A program made the position numbers and the translations under genes. Below are positions 16,870 to 26,438 of a DNA stretch of 64,000 bases, one piece after another (within the stretch, counting starts at the first letter, position 1; every line of letters starts with the position of its first letter). This DNA comes from Nocardia tengchongensis (lineage in GTDB: Bacteria; Actinomycetota; Actinomycetes; Mycobacteriales; Mycobacteriaceae), in NCBI RefSeq assembly GCF_018362975.1, contig NZ_CP074371.1, forward strand, positions 3,100,001 to 3,164,000. The letters are read 5' to 3'. The notes under the pieces are model-generated. The model was not told where the DNA came from. It was given only the letters and a program-made list of their open reading frames with translations, and ran no database searches.

Positions 16870-18069
16870 TCAGCGGCAGTTGGAGGGCGGGGTCAGGCCC
16901 GCGAACCGGTCGGACAGATAGTTCACGGCGTTGACCGTGCCGGGGAACGCGGCGGTGCCGTGGTCCGCGCCCGGGATGACGTCGAACTGGACCGGCGTCC
17001 CGGCGGCGCAGTAGCGGCCCGCGGTGTACTGGGCCAGATCCAGCGGCACCTGGTCGTTGCCGCCGTGCCATTGGTAGAGCGGCTGGCGGATCAGCTCGGG
17101 TACGGTCTCGAGCGCGTTCTCCTGCAGGGCGCGGATCAGCGCCGGATCGTTCTCCCTACCCGGGATGAAGACCTCGCCGATGCTGTGGTTGGCGCCGACC
17201 ACAATGATCTCTTCCACACAGGAATTGGCGATCCGGTCGCGCATCCAGAAGCCGAAGGGTGTGAGTGAGCTGTCGAGCTCCATCTCGCGGGGGTACTCGC
17301 GTTCCATGCCCGCGGCGACCGCGAAGCCGAGTCCGAACAGCGGCTGCGGCGTGTCCCCGGCCTGGATGGCAATTTTGCCCGGATTGACCGGTACGCCGCC
17401 GATGGCGACGCCGACGATCGGCAGCTCCGGCGCGTAATCGGGGGCGATGGCGGCCGCGAATCCGGTGGACATCGAGCCGCCGGAGTATCCGGCCAGGCCG
17501 ACCGGTCCGACGCCCAGTCCGGCGGGGGTGAACCGCTGGACCGCGCGAATCCCGTCCAGGGTGATCTGGCCGCCCATGCGGGCCGCGCCGTAGGCGCTGT
17601 CGGGCCCGAGATGATCGGGCACCGCGATCGCCCAGCCCCTGGCCACCAGCAACGGGATCGCCGGCGCCTCCTTCATGCCCCCGTTGAACAGGCTGTGCGA
17701 CGGCGCGCATTGCAGGCCCAGGGAATTCACGAACGGCTGATAGGACACCAGCGGCCGCGGGCCGGGGCCGGGGGAGATCAGGGTGGTCACGGCCGCGATG
17801 GGCGCGCCGGTGGAGTTGGTGGAGCGGAACAGGATCTGCCACACCGTCGCCCCGGGGAAGGGGTGGATGGGCACCAGGCGGGAGTTCAGCACGTCGCCGT
17901 TCTGGGCGGCGTCGAGATTACCTGCGGCGTAGTAGAACCCGTCCGGGTCCGGGATGGGGAAGATCGCCCCGGCATGGGCCGCGGGCGCGGCGGCCATGAC
18001 GGCCACCAGGGCCGTGGCGATTCCGAAGCTTTGAACCAGCATCTTTCTGATCGACTGGCGCACCGCCAA
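16870..18069 (-). CDS. Secreted LIP-family lipase
   Basis: A secretory lipase (LIP family) with the nucleophile motif GYSGGS (VGLAGYSGGSMSTGFAAAIA), an Asp region in QWHGGNDQVPLDLAQY and a His in IPGADHGTAAFPGT, completing a Ser-Asp-His triad. The leader (SFGIATALVAVMAAAPAAHA) is a signal peptide with an AHA cleavage site. I chose the TTG at 18069 because GAGGAG sits at correct spacing; TTG at 18108 and GTG at 18063 are alternatives. Length near 400 residues fits the family. Such enzymes hydrolyse triacylglycerols outside the cell. Convergent with the DHA2 pump across a strong terminator. Confidence 0.87.
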   Translation of the reverse strand: MAVRQSIRKMLVQSFGIATALVAVMAAAPAAHAGAIFPIPDPDGFYYAAGNLDAAQNGDVLNSRLVPIHPFPGATVWQILFRSTNSTGAPIAAVTTLISPGPGPRPLVSYQPFVNSLGLQCAPSHSLFNGGMKEAPAIPLLVARGWAIAVPDHLGPDSAYGAARMGGQITLDGIRAVQRFTPAGLGVGPVGLAGYSGGSMSTGFAAAIAPDYAPELPIVGVAIGGVPVNPGKIAIQAGDTPQPLFGLGFAVAAGMEREYPREMELDSSLTPFGFWMRDRIANSCVEEIIVVGANHSIGEVFIPGRENDPALIRALQENALETVPELIRQPLYQWHGGNDQVPLDLAQYTAGRYCAAGTPVQFDVIPGADHGTAAFPGTVNAVNYLSDRFAGLTPPSNCR

Positions 18070-18195
18070 CTTGGCTCTCCTCGAGGCCGATGGGAAAACA
18101 CCGGGCAAGCCGCACTATCCTCGCAGTTCCGGGCTGCTGTTCGGGCTCAGCAACACGCCAGACAGCAATGATTCGGCACATTGGACGGGAGGGTG

Positions 18196-18638
18196 ATGGC
18201 GGCGAACACCGCGGGCATCGACGTCGCCCTGCTCGGCACCATCGCCCTGGGTGGGGCGATCGGGGCGCTGACGCGCTACGGGGTGAGCCTGTGGGTGCCG
18301 CACCGCGGGGACATCCCGTGGCACACCTTGGCGGTCAACGTGATCGGCTGCTTCCTGATCGGGGTGCTCATGGTCTGCATCACCGAGATCTGGGCCGCGC
18401 ACCGGCTGCTGCGGCCGTTTCTGGGGTCGGCGTCCTCGGCGGATTCACCACCATGTCCACCTACGCCGTGGAAGTTCGTACACTGCTCGAATCGGGCCGA
18501 ATCGGCTCCGGTCTCGGCTACCTCGGGGGGACGGTGGTGACCGGGCTGATTGCGGTCGTGCTGGGCGTGGGTACGACACGATGGGTATCGGGAACGGCGC
18601 GACGATTGGGGGCTGGCGATGACGACAGGATCCGGTGA
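18196..18638 (+). CDS. crcB: Fluoride channel CrcB/FluC subunit, frameshifted
   Basis: The first half ([35 protein letters not shown]) and the second half ([20 protein letters not shown] to the stop at 18638) lie in different frames. They meet at GGGG, 18423-18426, where one extra G restores [14 protein letters not shown]. The GGFTTMSTY segment is the Flu fluoride-path signature; ALTRYG and N-x-IG are also typical. Flu proteins are dual-topology fluoride channels; paired genes often form heterodimers. It heads a three-gene unit with a DUF190 protein and a second CrcB. Start ATG at 18196. Confidence 0.82.
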
Positions 18639-18975
18639 CGTGGTCCGGCGGTGGGTGCCGGCGTCGCGGCTGACGGTGCTGCTCGGTGAGGACGACACAT
18701 ATCGGCATCGCCCCCGCTATCACGAGATCGTGCGGCGTGCCCGGGATGCCGGATTGGCCGGGGCGAGTGTGTGGCGTGGCGTCGAGGGTTACGGGGTGTC
18801 GTCGCAGATTCACACCACGCGGCTGCTCGATCTGGCCGAGCGGCTGCCGGTGATGGTGATGGTCATCGATGACACCGACCGGTTGCGTTCCTTTGTGGAA
18901 AGCAATGCGGACCTGCTGGATTCGGTGACCGTGGCACTCTCGCCCGTCGAGGTCTTCGACAGGCCACGGCCGTGA
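18619..18975 (+). CDS. DUF190 protein of fluoride operon
   Basis: A 118-residue soluble protein, ATG at 18619, overlapping the end of the first crcB by 20 bp and overlapping the second crcB start by four (GTGA). RLTVLLGEDDTYRHRPRYHE, ARDAGLAGASVWRGVEGYG and LPVMVMVIDDTDRL are the DUF190 hallmarks, with a ferredoxin-like, PII-resembling fold expected. DUF190 genes recur beside crcB; the role is not established, though ligand sensing or channel regulation is plausible from the PII-like fold. Confidence 0.88.
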   Translation: MTTGSGDVVRRWVPASRLTVLLGEDDTYRHRPRYHEIVRRARDAGLAGASVWRGVEGYGVSSQIHTTRLLDLAERLPVMVMVIDDTDRLRSFVESNADLLDSVTVALSPVEVFDRPRP

Positions 18976-19334
18976 CGCCGCTGCTGGTGATCCTCGGCGC
19001 GCTCGTCGGGGCGCCCGCCCGATATCTGGTGGATCGCGCGTTGGCCCATCGATTCGATAGTGTTCTCCCACTGGGCACACTGGCGGTGAACATGGGCGGT
19101 TCGGCCCTGCTGGGCGCGTTGATCGGTGCAGGAGCAAACCATTGGCTCTTCGCGGCCGCGGGAACGGGCTTCTGCGGGGCGCTGACCACGTTCAGTACGT
19201 TCGGATACGAAACGGTTCGATTGGCCGAGGAGGGCGCTTACAGCTATGCGGTGGCGAACGTCGTGATCGGCGTCGGCGCGAGCCTGGCGGCGGCCTACCT
19301 CGGTGTCCAGCTCGGACAGTGGGTGCGGTCGTGA
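18972..19334 (+). CDS. crcB: Fluoride channel CrcB/FluC second subunit
   Basis: A 120-residue four-helix membrane protein. VILGALVGAPARYLVDRALA opens TM1-2, GTLAVNMGGSALLGALIG follows, and GTGFCGALTTFSTFGYETVR is the Flu signature with the fluoride-coordinating Phe and Ser/Thr track. The GTG start overlaps the DUF190 stop. With the upstream CrcB it probably forms an asymmetric two-subunit fluoride exporter. This copy is intact even though the first is frameshifted. Confidence 0.92.
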   Translation: MTPLLVILGALVGAPARYLVDRALAHRFDSVLPLGTLAVNMGGSALLGALIGAGANHWLFAAAGTGFCGALTTFSTFGYETVRLAEEGAYSYAVANVVIGVGASLAAAYLGVQLGQWVRS

Positions 19335-19381
19335 TCCTGATGACCAGCCGGGCGCAGGCGATACGGAAGGGAGGTGCGAGC

Positions 19382-21022
19382 ATGGCCCACGATCGAGCCG
19401 GACGACCGGCGCGGGCCACGGACCTCGAGGACATCGCGCACCTGGTGACCGCCTACTACAGCCGGATTCCCGACCCCGCCGATCCCGCGCAGCTGGTCTC
19501 CTTCGGCACCTCCGGGCATCGCGGATCCAGTCTGGACAGCGCGTTCAACGAGGCGCACATCCTGGCCATCACCCAGGCGATCGTCGAATACCGGGCCTCG
19601 CGCGGCATCACCGGGCCCGTCTACCTGGCCCGCGACACCCACGCCCTGTCCGAGCCGGCCTGGACCACCGCGCTGGAAGTGCTGGCCGCCAACGACGTCA
19701 CCGCCATCATCGACGCCCGCGACAGGTACACGCCCACACCGGCTTTGAGCCACGCCGTGCTGCGGCACAATCGCGGCGGCACCCGGCACCAGGCCGACGG
19801 CATCGTGGTCACGCCCTCGCACAATCCGCCGCGCGACGGCGGCTTCAAATACAACCCGCCGCACGGCGGACCGGCCGACACCATCGCCACCGACGCCATC
19901 GCCGCCCGCGCCAACGAACTGCTGCGCACCGGGCTCGCCGAGGTCCGGCGCACCTCGCTCGCGCACGCGCTGGCCACCAACGTCGAGCGCTACGACTATC
20001 TGGACCGCTACATCTCGGACCTACCCAACGTGCTGAATCTGGATGCCATTCGCGGCGCCGGGATTCGGCTGGGCGCGGACCCCATGGGCGGGGCCTCGGT
20101 GGACTACTGGGAGGAGATCGGGCAGCGCTACGACCTCGAACTCGAGGTCGTGAACCCGTTCGTCGACCCGACCTGGCGCTTCATGACGCTGGACGCCGAC
20201 GGGCGGATCCGGATGGATCCGTCCTCGCGCTACGCCATGGCCTCGCTGGTCGCCATTCGCGACGACTACGACGTCGCCACGGCCAACGACGCCGACGCCG
20301 ACCGGCACGGGATCGTGACCCCCGATGCGGGACTGATGAATCCGAACCACTACCTGGCGGTCGCGATCGAATACATGATCGCCAACCGGATGGGGTGGGA
20401 CGCGCTCACCAAGATCGGCAAGACGGTGGTGACGTCCTCCATGATCGACCGGGTGGTCGGGGTGCTGGGCCGCGACGTGTACGAGGTGCCGGTCGGCTTC
20501 AAATGGTTCGTGCCCGGATTGTTCAGCGGCAGTCTCGCTTTCGGCGGCGAGGAATCCGCGGGCGCCTCGTTCCTGCGCATGGACGGCACCGTGTGGACCA
20601 CCGACAAGGACGGCATCCTGTGCGCCCTGCTGGCCGCGGAGATCACCGCCGTCACCGGGCAGAGCCCGTCCACCCGCTACGCCGAACTCGAAAAGCGCTA
20701 CGGCTCACCCGCCTACGCCCGCGTCGACGCCACCGCCACCCTGGAACAGAAGACCCGCCTCGCGGCGTTGACGCCGGACATGATCACCGCGACCGAAATC
20801 GCCGGCGAACCCATCACCGGCATCCAGACCCGCGCCCGCGGCAACGGCGCCGCGCTCGGCGGCGTCAAGATCACCACCGAGAACGCGTGGTTCGCCGCCC
20901 GGCCCTCGGGAACCGAGGACAAGTACAAGATCTACGCCGAATCGTTCGAAGGGCCAGAGCATCTCGCGCAGGTGCAGGCCGCGGCCGAGGAAATCGTCGG
21001 ACACGCGCTCTCCGGTGAGTGA
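19382..21022 (+). CDS. pgm: Alpha-D-glucose phosphate-specific phosphoglucomutase
   Basis: A 546-residue enzyme; ATG at 19382 with GGGAGG upstream. VSFGTSGHRGSSL is the early substrate loop, VVTPSHNPPRDGGFKYNPPHG carries the phosphoserine, TANDADADRHGIV is the metal-binding loop, GGEESAGASF is the sugar-binding loop, and RPSGTEDKYKIYAESF binds the phosphate. It interconverts glucose-1-phosphate and glucose-6-phosphate for glycogen, trehalose and cell-wall sugar nucleotides. The downstream MFS gene overlaps its stop (GTGA). Confidence 0.95.
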   Translation: MAHDRAGRPARATDLEDIAHLVTAYYSRIPDPADPAQLVSFGTSGHRGSSLDSAFNEAHILAITQAIVEYRASRGITGPVYLARDTHALSEPAWTTALEVLAANDVTAIIDARDRYTPTPALSHAVLRHNRGGTRHQADGIVVTPSHNPPRDGGFKYNPPHGGPADTIATDAIAARANELLRTGLAEVRRTSLAHALATNVERYDYLDRYISDLPNVLNLDAIRGAGIRLGADPMGGASVDYWEEIGQRYDLELEVVNPFVDPTWRFMTLDADGRIRMDPSSRYAMASLVAIRDDYDVATANDADADRHGIVTPDAGLMNPNHYLAVAIEYMIANRMGWDALTKIGKTVVTSSMIDRVVGVLGRDVYEVPVGFKWFVPGLFSGSLAFGGEESAGASFLRMDGTVWTTDKDGILCALLAAEITAVTGQSPSTRYAELEKRYGSPAYARVDATATLEQKTRLAALTPDMITATEIAGEPITGIQTRARGNGAALGGVKITTENAWFAARPSGTEDKYKIYAESFEGPEHLAQVQAAAEEIVGHALSGE

Positions 21023-22290
21023 CGGCCGCATTCGGATGGCTAGAAGAGTGGATCGGTGTTGCGGTGAGTGAGTCCGTGGAGGTCGGGGATACGCGGCATC
21101 GGCTGCCCGTGGAGATCTGGGTGCTGGTGGGGTCGGCGTTCACGATCGCCATCGGATTCGGCCTGGTGGCACCGGCTTTGCCGCAGTTCGCGCGGAGTTT
21201 CGATGTGGGGGTGGCGGCTGCCTCGTTCATCGTGAGCGCGTTCGCGCTGATGCGGTTGATCTTCGCGCCGATGGCCGGGCGGCTGCTGCAGAAGCTGGGG
21301 GAGCGGCCGGTCTATCTGACCGGGCTGCTGATCGTGGCGGTGTCCACCGGCGCGTGCGCGCTGGCGCAAAGCTATTGGCAGCTGCTGGTGTTGCGGTCGC
21401 TCGGCGGCATCGGGTCGACCATGTTCACGGTGTCCTCGCTGGGACTGGTCATCCGCATGTCACCGCCCGCCGAACGTGGCCGGGTGTCGGGCGTGTACTC
21501 GACCAGCTTCCTGATCGGCTCCATCACCGGCCCGCTGGTCGGTGGCGCCCTGTCGTTCCTGGGCCTGCGCGCACCGTTCATCATCTACTGCGTGGCCCTG
21601 CTGATCGCCACACTGATCGTCTATGTGGCACTCCGTGATTCCCCGCTGGCGCTGCCCGAGAAATCCAACGGCGCGCCCACGATGTCGTTCCGCGAAGCCG
21701 TGGCCCGCCCCGCCTACCGCGCGGCCCTGTGGGCCAATTTCGGCAACGGCGCAGCCGTTTTCGGCGTCCGCATGGCGCTGGTGCCACTGATCGTCGTCGA
21801 AGTCCTGAAGCAGGACGCCGCCCTCGCAGGCGTCGCCCTCACCGCCTTCGCCCTCGGCAACGCCTCGGTCCTGTTCCTCTCCGGCCGCTGGTCGGACACC
21901 CTGGGCCGCAGACCCTTCCTGATCGCGGGGACGCTGGTGTGTGCCGTCGGGACGGCAGGGATCGGGCTCTCTCCGACCCTGCCCTGGCTACTCGTCGCTT
22001 CCTGTGTAGCCGGCATCGGGTCCGGCATGTTCGCCCCCGCCCTGCAGGCCGCCGTCGCCGACATCATCGGCCCGGGCACCCGTGGCGGCCCGGTCCTGGC
22101 GGGCTACCAGATGTCCGCCGACCTCGGTACCTTCCTCGGCCCGTACGCCATCGGCATGCTCGCCGACCGAGTCTCCTACGGTGTCGCCCTGGGAGCCACC
22201 GCAGTCCTCCTGGCCTCGGCTTCCGCGGTCTGGCTGATCGCCCCGGAAACCCTCCGTCGCAAGGAACCCGCTCTCGCCGTCGACCGCTAG
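21019..22290 (+). CDS. DHA1-type (12-TM) MFS transporter
   Basis: A 423-residue permease. LVGSAFTIAIGFGLVAPALP is the first helix, motif A appears as APMAGRLLQKLGERPVY, and GVYSTSFLIGSITGPLVGG is the motif C antiporter signature. The second half repeats motif A as SGRWSDTLGRRPF. The GTG at 21019 overlaps the pgm stop and suggests coupling; a GTG at 21064 (VSESVEVGD) is an equally reasonable start. Proton-driven efflux of an unknown small molecule is likely. Confidence 0.87.
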   Translation: MTAAFGWLEEWIGVAVSESVEVGDTRHRLPVEIWVLVGSAFTIAIGFGLVAPALPQFARSFDVGVAAASFIVSAFALMRLIFAPMAGRLLQKLGERPVYLTGLLIVAVSTGACALAQSYWQLLVLRSLGGIGSTMFTVSSLGLVIRMSPPAERGRVSGVYSTSFLIGSITGPLVGGALSFLGLRAPFIIYCVALLIATLIVYVALRDSPLALPEKSNGAPTMSFREAVARPAYRAALWANFGNGAAVFGVRMALVPLIVVEVLKQDAALAGVALTAFALGNASVLFLSGRWSDTLGRRPFLIAGTLVCAVGTAGIGLSPTLPWLLVASCVAGIGSGMFAPALQAAVADIIGPGTRGGPVLAGYQMSADLGTFLGPYAIGMLADRVSYGVALGATAVLLASASAVWLIAPETLRRKEPALAVDR

Positions 22291-22396
22291 GTCACCAATC
22301 GTCACTCGGGTCGTAGCCGCCCACCGCGGATCGACTTCGTTTTCGGCGGGCGGGGTGGGTGTCGCCCGGGTGGGGGCGTCGGGCAGAGTGGTGCGG

Positions 22397-23137
22397 GTGA
22401 GCAAACCGACGTCGAAGCACACACCGCAGCCGGTCTCCAGTAAGACCACCTATGCGCTGGCCGGTTTGGCCGTGGTGGTGGTCGCGGTCATCGTGGCCGC
22501 GGTCGTCCTCTGGAATCGCGGGGGCGGGGACGAGGTGCGCAACGACGGGTACGGTCCGCCGCACGATCCGGCGGTGACGGTGGCGCTCGACTCGGACGGC
22601 GCGATCGTGCTCGGCAAGCCGGGCGTCTCGAAAACCATTGACCTGTTCGAGGATCCGCTGTGCCCGGCCTGCGGCCAGCTGGAGACCATCTACGGCCAGG
22701 AGATCGCCCAGGCGGTGGACACCGGCAAGATCGCGGTCCGATACCGCCTGGTGAACTTCCTCGACTCGCGCTCGGGCAGCAAGGACTACTCGACCCGCGC
22801 CATCGCCGCCAACGAGTGCGTCGCCCAGGGCGGTGACGGCCCCGTCTACGGCAAGTTCCACTCCATGCTGTTCACCACGAAGCAGCCCTCCGAGGGCGGC
22901 TCCGACCACAGCAACGACGAACTCGCCGCGATCGCCAAGGAAGCGGGCGCCGGCGACGACGTCGCCAAGTGCATCACCCACCGCGACCGCGCCGACACCG
23001 CCCGCGCCCACGCCGAAGCCTCCATGAAGGCCCTCAACGAGGCCCTCAACAACCGCGCTGCCACCCCCTCGGTCTTCATCGACGGCAAGAAGGTCGACGT
23101 CAACAACAAGAACTGGGTCCAGGACGCCGCGAAATAG
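22397..23137 (+). CDS. Membrane-anchored DsbA-like thioredoxin-fold protein
   Basis: A 246-residue protein from the GTG at 22397. One N-terminal membrane anchor (YALAGLAVVVVAVIVAAVVL) is followed by an extracytoplasmic DsbA/thioredoxin_4 domain. The redox motif is CPAC in LFEDPLCPACGQLE; the cis-Pro region is AATPSVFIDGKKV near the end. The helical insertion holds two further cysteines. Such proteins catalyse disulphide formation in exported proteins. Convergent with the 106-residue gene 19 bp away. Confidence 0.88.
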   Translation: MSKPTSKHTPQPVSSKTTYALAGLAVVVVAVIVAAVVLWNRGGGDEVRNDGYGPPHDPAVTVALDSDGAIVLGKPGVSKTIDLFEDPLCPACGQLETIYGQEIAQAVDTGKIAVRYRLVNFLDSRSGSKDYSTRAIAANECVAQGGDGPVYGKFHSMLFTTKQPSEGGSDHSNDELAAIAKEAGAGDDVAKCITHRDRADTARAHAEASMKALNEALNNRAATPSVFIDGKKVDVNNKNWVQDAAK

Positions 23138-23155
23138 GCTGCGGTACAGCTCGGT

Positions 23156-23476
23156 TCACGCGTCGAGTACGGGCCGGCGCAGGCGACTCGTGTAGTCGGC
23201 TGCCCGGCCCAAAGCGTCGTCTGCGGCGTTCAGTTCGATGAGGGCTTCGTCGAAAACCTCTGCGGCGCCGGCGATGCAGTACACCGGGGTGGTGAGGGCG
23301 CCGGTGCCCGGGGTGTCGAGCAGTAGGCCGGAGCTGGGGAGGGAGCGGTAGGCGGCGGTCAGGTCGGCCAGGTCGGTGCGGAGGGATTGAAGTCTGTCCC
23401 GCAACAACTTTCGGCGTTGTTCCAGTAGTAGCGGATCGCGGGTGTCGGCGGTGTGGCCGGGTTCGTGGTCGCTCAT
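23156..23476 (-). CDS. Hypothetical 106-residue helical protein
   Basis: Begins at the ATG at 23476 (MSDHEPGHTADTRD). It is mostly helical and charged: LEQRRKLLRDRLQSLRTDLADL, then VYCIAGAAEVFDEALIELNA. Nothing is recognised with certainty; the shape resembles small coiled-coil partners often found beside DUF222 proteins. The reading frame of the upstream HNH protein runs into it without a stop, so it could instead be a C-terminal extension. There is no clear ribosome site before the ATG. Confidence 0.5.
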   Translation of the reverse strand: MSDHEPGHTADTRDPLLLEQRRKLLRDRLQSLRTDLADLTAAYRSLPSSGLLLDTPGTGALTTPVYCIAGAAEVFDEALIELNAADDALGRAADYTSRLRRPVLDA

Positions 23477-25569
23477 GGGAACAGGATGGCGTGACTCGCG
23501 CGCCTGTGCACGACGGTGGGGGATTGGGTGGGGTGCGGCCCATCGGGGGAACGGAAAATTTGAGCCGCACCCCGGGGAAGGGGCCGGGCTGGGTGCCCGG
23601 CTCCGTTGTTCGGGGAAACTTCGCGGGTCAGTGGGGTACAGCTGGGGTGGGGGTTTCGGGATGTCGTTGTCGGCGGTCGCGCGCGACAGTTGCGGGTGGA
23701 TGAGGACGTGGGTTTCCAAGGGGTACGCCAGGTCGGCTGTGAAATGGCTTCCGGGCGGGGATGATTCGGTGGGGATGGCGCGGAGGCGGGGCGGCCGGAC
23801 GGGGGCGTCTATGTCGGTGTGGGGGAACAAGTAGCGGGCTCCCTCACGGACGGTTTCATGGGTTTCGCCGCTGGGGTCGATCCAGCGCATGCGGTCGGTG
23901 TCGGCGAGGTAGACGCGCCACGGGTGTTTTCCCTTGTCCGCCAGGGACTTCAGGCGATTGTGGTGAGTGCAGAGGACTGCGCGATACGCGGAGTTCGGTT
24001 GCGGTGCGGGGAGGTTGGGGAGCGGGCCGAACTGGATCAGCGAGGTTTCCGCGGCGGGCATGGTGCAGCCGGGGAAGCGGCAGAATCCGTCGACGGCGCG
24101 TACCTCGCGGGCCGGGGCGTTCGAGAACGGCCGCACCCCTGCGATTTTGGCGCGCTTGCGGTGTGGCTTCGCTGCCGGGTCGGAGTCTGCGGCCGCAGCG
24201 GATCGATTCGGTGTGGGCGCGGGCGCCGTGGGCTGATTCGGCAATGCTGCGGGCGAGGTGAGCTGATCCAGGGTGGACTCTGTGACAGCCGTGAATCGAT
24301 CCGGTGCGGTCGCGGGTGCCATGGGCGGATTCGGCATAACGGAGGGTTCGGCTGGTTGCTCAGGAGCCGCGCTATCGGTGGTGAGGCGCCCACGATCCAC
24401 TCGCGGTGTCGTGGACGAATCATCGAGGGCCTGCCGGTGGTGGGCGGCCGCTCGTTCCCAGGGCGCTTCCGCGGCGATGCGGGTCCGGCGGGTTCGGCGT
24501 GGGCGTGGACCGTCACCCGCGCCGCCCGTGGCGCTCTCATCCGTGCCGCCCTGTTCGGGCCGGCGTTGGCTGTCCGGGTTTTCGCGGACGGTGTGGGCAG
24601 GTCCGCGGTACCCATGATGGCCGGGCCCGGACCGGAGCCGTCGCGGGAGTATTCGGTGTCGTCGGGGAAGTACTCGGGGATGACCTGGAATCGGGCGTGT
24701 TCGGCGAGGGAGCGGGCGAGGTTCGCGTCGATGGGGCCGTAGCCGGCGAGGAAGGCCGGATCGTCGCGCAGGCCGAGGAGGGTTTCCGCGGCGACGCCGA
24801 CCTGGATGAGGGGTCGTCGCGTCGTGGTGGGCGCGTCCGCCTTGGGGCAGTCGAGGTTCTTGCCGCAGCCGCAGTGCAGCCGACCGGAGCCGTCGGCCAG
24901 GGCGATGAGGGCGTCGGCCCGGCGCTGCGCCATGGTGCGCGGGTCCTGGTCGCAGACCTGGAGGCTCATTTCCCGCAGCCGCATGGCGAGAGCTTGCGCT
25001 CCTGCGGCCGGGAGCAGTCCTTCGAACACGGCCATCCCGTCCTGCACGGCGCGGATCCGAACGTCGCGATCCTGCTCCCGGATTTCGCGTCGCCGGGTTT
25101 CGCCTTTCGGGTCGAGGCGGATCACCCACCGCTGCGCGGTCTGCCGTAATCGCGCCGGATCGGACCGGAGTGCCGCGTCGATCAGCTTGGGCTCCAGCAC
25201 TTCTCGGACTTCCCGCGACAGCCCCCGCAGGCAATCCGTGATCACCTGCACCCGCGACAGGTCGATCCGCCCCGCCGCGAACGCCAGCTTCGTCTGCGGT
25301 AGCGAATCCAACGCCAGCCCGATATCGATGAGCGCCGCGGCCACCCCCTCCGACACCTGCACGGCCACCGCGATCTCCGCGGCCGCGAACTCCCCGGCCC
25401 GCACCCCGCCGGCCCCCGGTTCGGCATTGACCGCCCGATGCCGCCGATACATCTCACGCACCGCGGTGACCTCCGCCGCCTGCGCGAACGCCGCCGCCCC
25501 GTGTGCCCGCCGCAGCGCGTCGACCAGCTCGTCCTCGCCCATCGCCTCCACCTCTCGGCTATCGAACAT
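23477..25569 (-). CDS. DUF222/HNH endonuclease-type protein, frameshifted
   Basis: The DUF222 part starts at the ATG at 25569 (MFDSREVEAMGEDELVDALR) and contains GVAAALIDIGLALDSLPQT and RVQVITDCLRGLSREVREV, all diagnostic. Around 24530-24620 the frame changes. After a Pro/Ala-rich linker of about 120 residues, the HNH-like part appears as VDGFCRFPGCTMPA and YRAVLCTHHNRLKSLAD. The usual D-H pair between these two blocks is missing (SLIQFGPLPN), so nuclease activity is doubtful. This family is multi-copy in Nocardia and relatives, some within mobile introns or prophage-like loci. The frame stays open into the next small gene. Confidence 0.75.
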
Positions 25570-25698
25570 GCGTTCGAGAGTACCTCCGAAAGATCGCCAC
25601 CGCCAGCTCCTGTCCAGGCGATTTGGTTTGTCCACCCCCGGTCGTGTAACTTCGTTCAAGCAAGCAGGGCAACGCCCGGCTGGCACAAAAGTGAACAC

Positions 25699-25771
25699 GG
25701 GGCTATGGCGCAGCTGGTAGCGCACCACACTGGCAGTGTGGGGGTCAGGGGTTCGAGTCCCCTTAGCTCCA
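25699..25771 (+). tRNA. tRNA-Ala (anticodon GGC)
   Basis: A 73-base cloverleaf: acceptor GGGGCTA with TAGCTCC (one G-U pair), D-stem GCGC/GCGC, anticodon stem CCACA/TGTGG with loop CTGGCAG giving anticodon GGC, and T-arm AGGGG TTCGAGT CCCCT. The discriminator is A; CCA is not encoded. It decodes GCC. A terminator hairpin follows immediately, and the DNA beyond carries decayed accessory genes, consistent with use as an integration site. Confidence 0.96.
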
Positions 25772-25779
25772 CCGAACGG

Positions 25780-25818
25780 CAGAGCCGCAGGTCAATGACC
25801 TGCGGCTCTGTCGCTTTT
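25780..25818 (+). terminator. Intrinsic terminator of tRNA-Ala
   Basis: A near-perfect palindrome: CAGAGCCGCAGGTCA (25780-25794) pairs with TGACCTGCGGCTCTG (25796-25810), with a T-rich tail TCGCTTTT ending at 25818. It begins nine bases after the tRNA end. Confidence 0.9.
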
Positions 25819-26147
25819 CATGGCACTGCGCCAGCCGCGTCGGCGATCACTGTTGGGTAATTGCGATCACCAGGCCAGACTCACCCTGGCCGAGGCGTGC
25901 GGTACAGAACAGTCCGTAACCCGGATTCGCGGCGGTCTGAGTGCAGTGATCCCGAACCTGCCGGTCGGAAAGTCCTGGTAATCAGCAAGTTTCGCTGCCC
26001 CTTCCGTCGGCGTTGAATTGGTAAAGCCGGTTCCGTGTCATGCGCTCCTGCTACCGTCAGGACTGCCTTACCCGGTATACGTGTTCGAGTACATCAGTGC
26101 TGGTGGGAATAGCTCGCAACGCACGACTGTCACTCTCGATCGAGACG
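25819..26147. other. Gene-poor stretch with a remnant of HNH gene upstream part
   Basis: No intact gene. Around 26078-26145 one frame reads VYVFEYISAGGNSSQRTTVT, which looks like the domain that normally precedes this type of HNH nuclease, but it is out of frame with the HNH part that follows. The rest (25819-26075) shows nothing recognisable and no copy of the tRNA 3' end. Confidence 0.4.
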
Positions 26148-26408
26148 ATGTCGGCGAAGATCAAGTTCCGTAAGAGTGTGGCGGGTCAGCGGGCGCTGAT
26201 GACCTCGAAGCTGCGGACGATGATCAAGGAGCGCGACCGCTACACCTGTAGGTCCTGCTCTATCTCGCTCGCCGCTGAGCCTCACCTGCTGCTCGAGGTA
26301 GACCACATCATGCCGGTGTCCAGGGGCGGGCTCACCGCGCCCGACAACCTTCAGACCTTGTGCTGGCGGTGCAACCGCACCAAGTCGAACAAGGTCATTG
26401 CCAACTGA
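26148..26408 (+). pseudogene. HNH endonuclease C-terminal remnant
   Basis: An 86-residue piece from the ATG at 26148. SAKIKFRKSVAGQRALMTSK, ERDRYTCRSC, LLLEVDHIMPVSRGGLTAPD and LQTLCWRCNRTKSNKV make a complete HNH fold with two CxxC zinc pairs and the catalytic V-D-H. In relatives this is the end of a protein several times longer; here only an out-of-frame scrap of the preceding region remains (26078-26145). It is therefore read as a truncated gene next to tRNA-Ala. It could still make a small HNH protein. Confidence 0.65.
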
Positions 26409-26438
26409 CCATCGACCGACACGGCGGTCGGGACAGTC

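Noticed and set aside
18110..18195. Fluoride riboswitch upstream of crcB
   Set aside because: I could not find the conserved crcB-motif pseudoknot elements in the leader.
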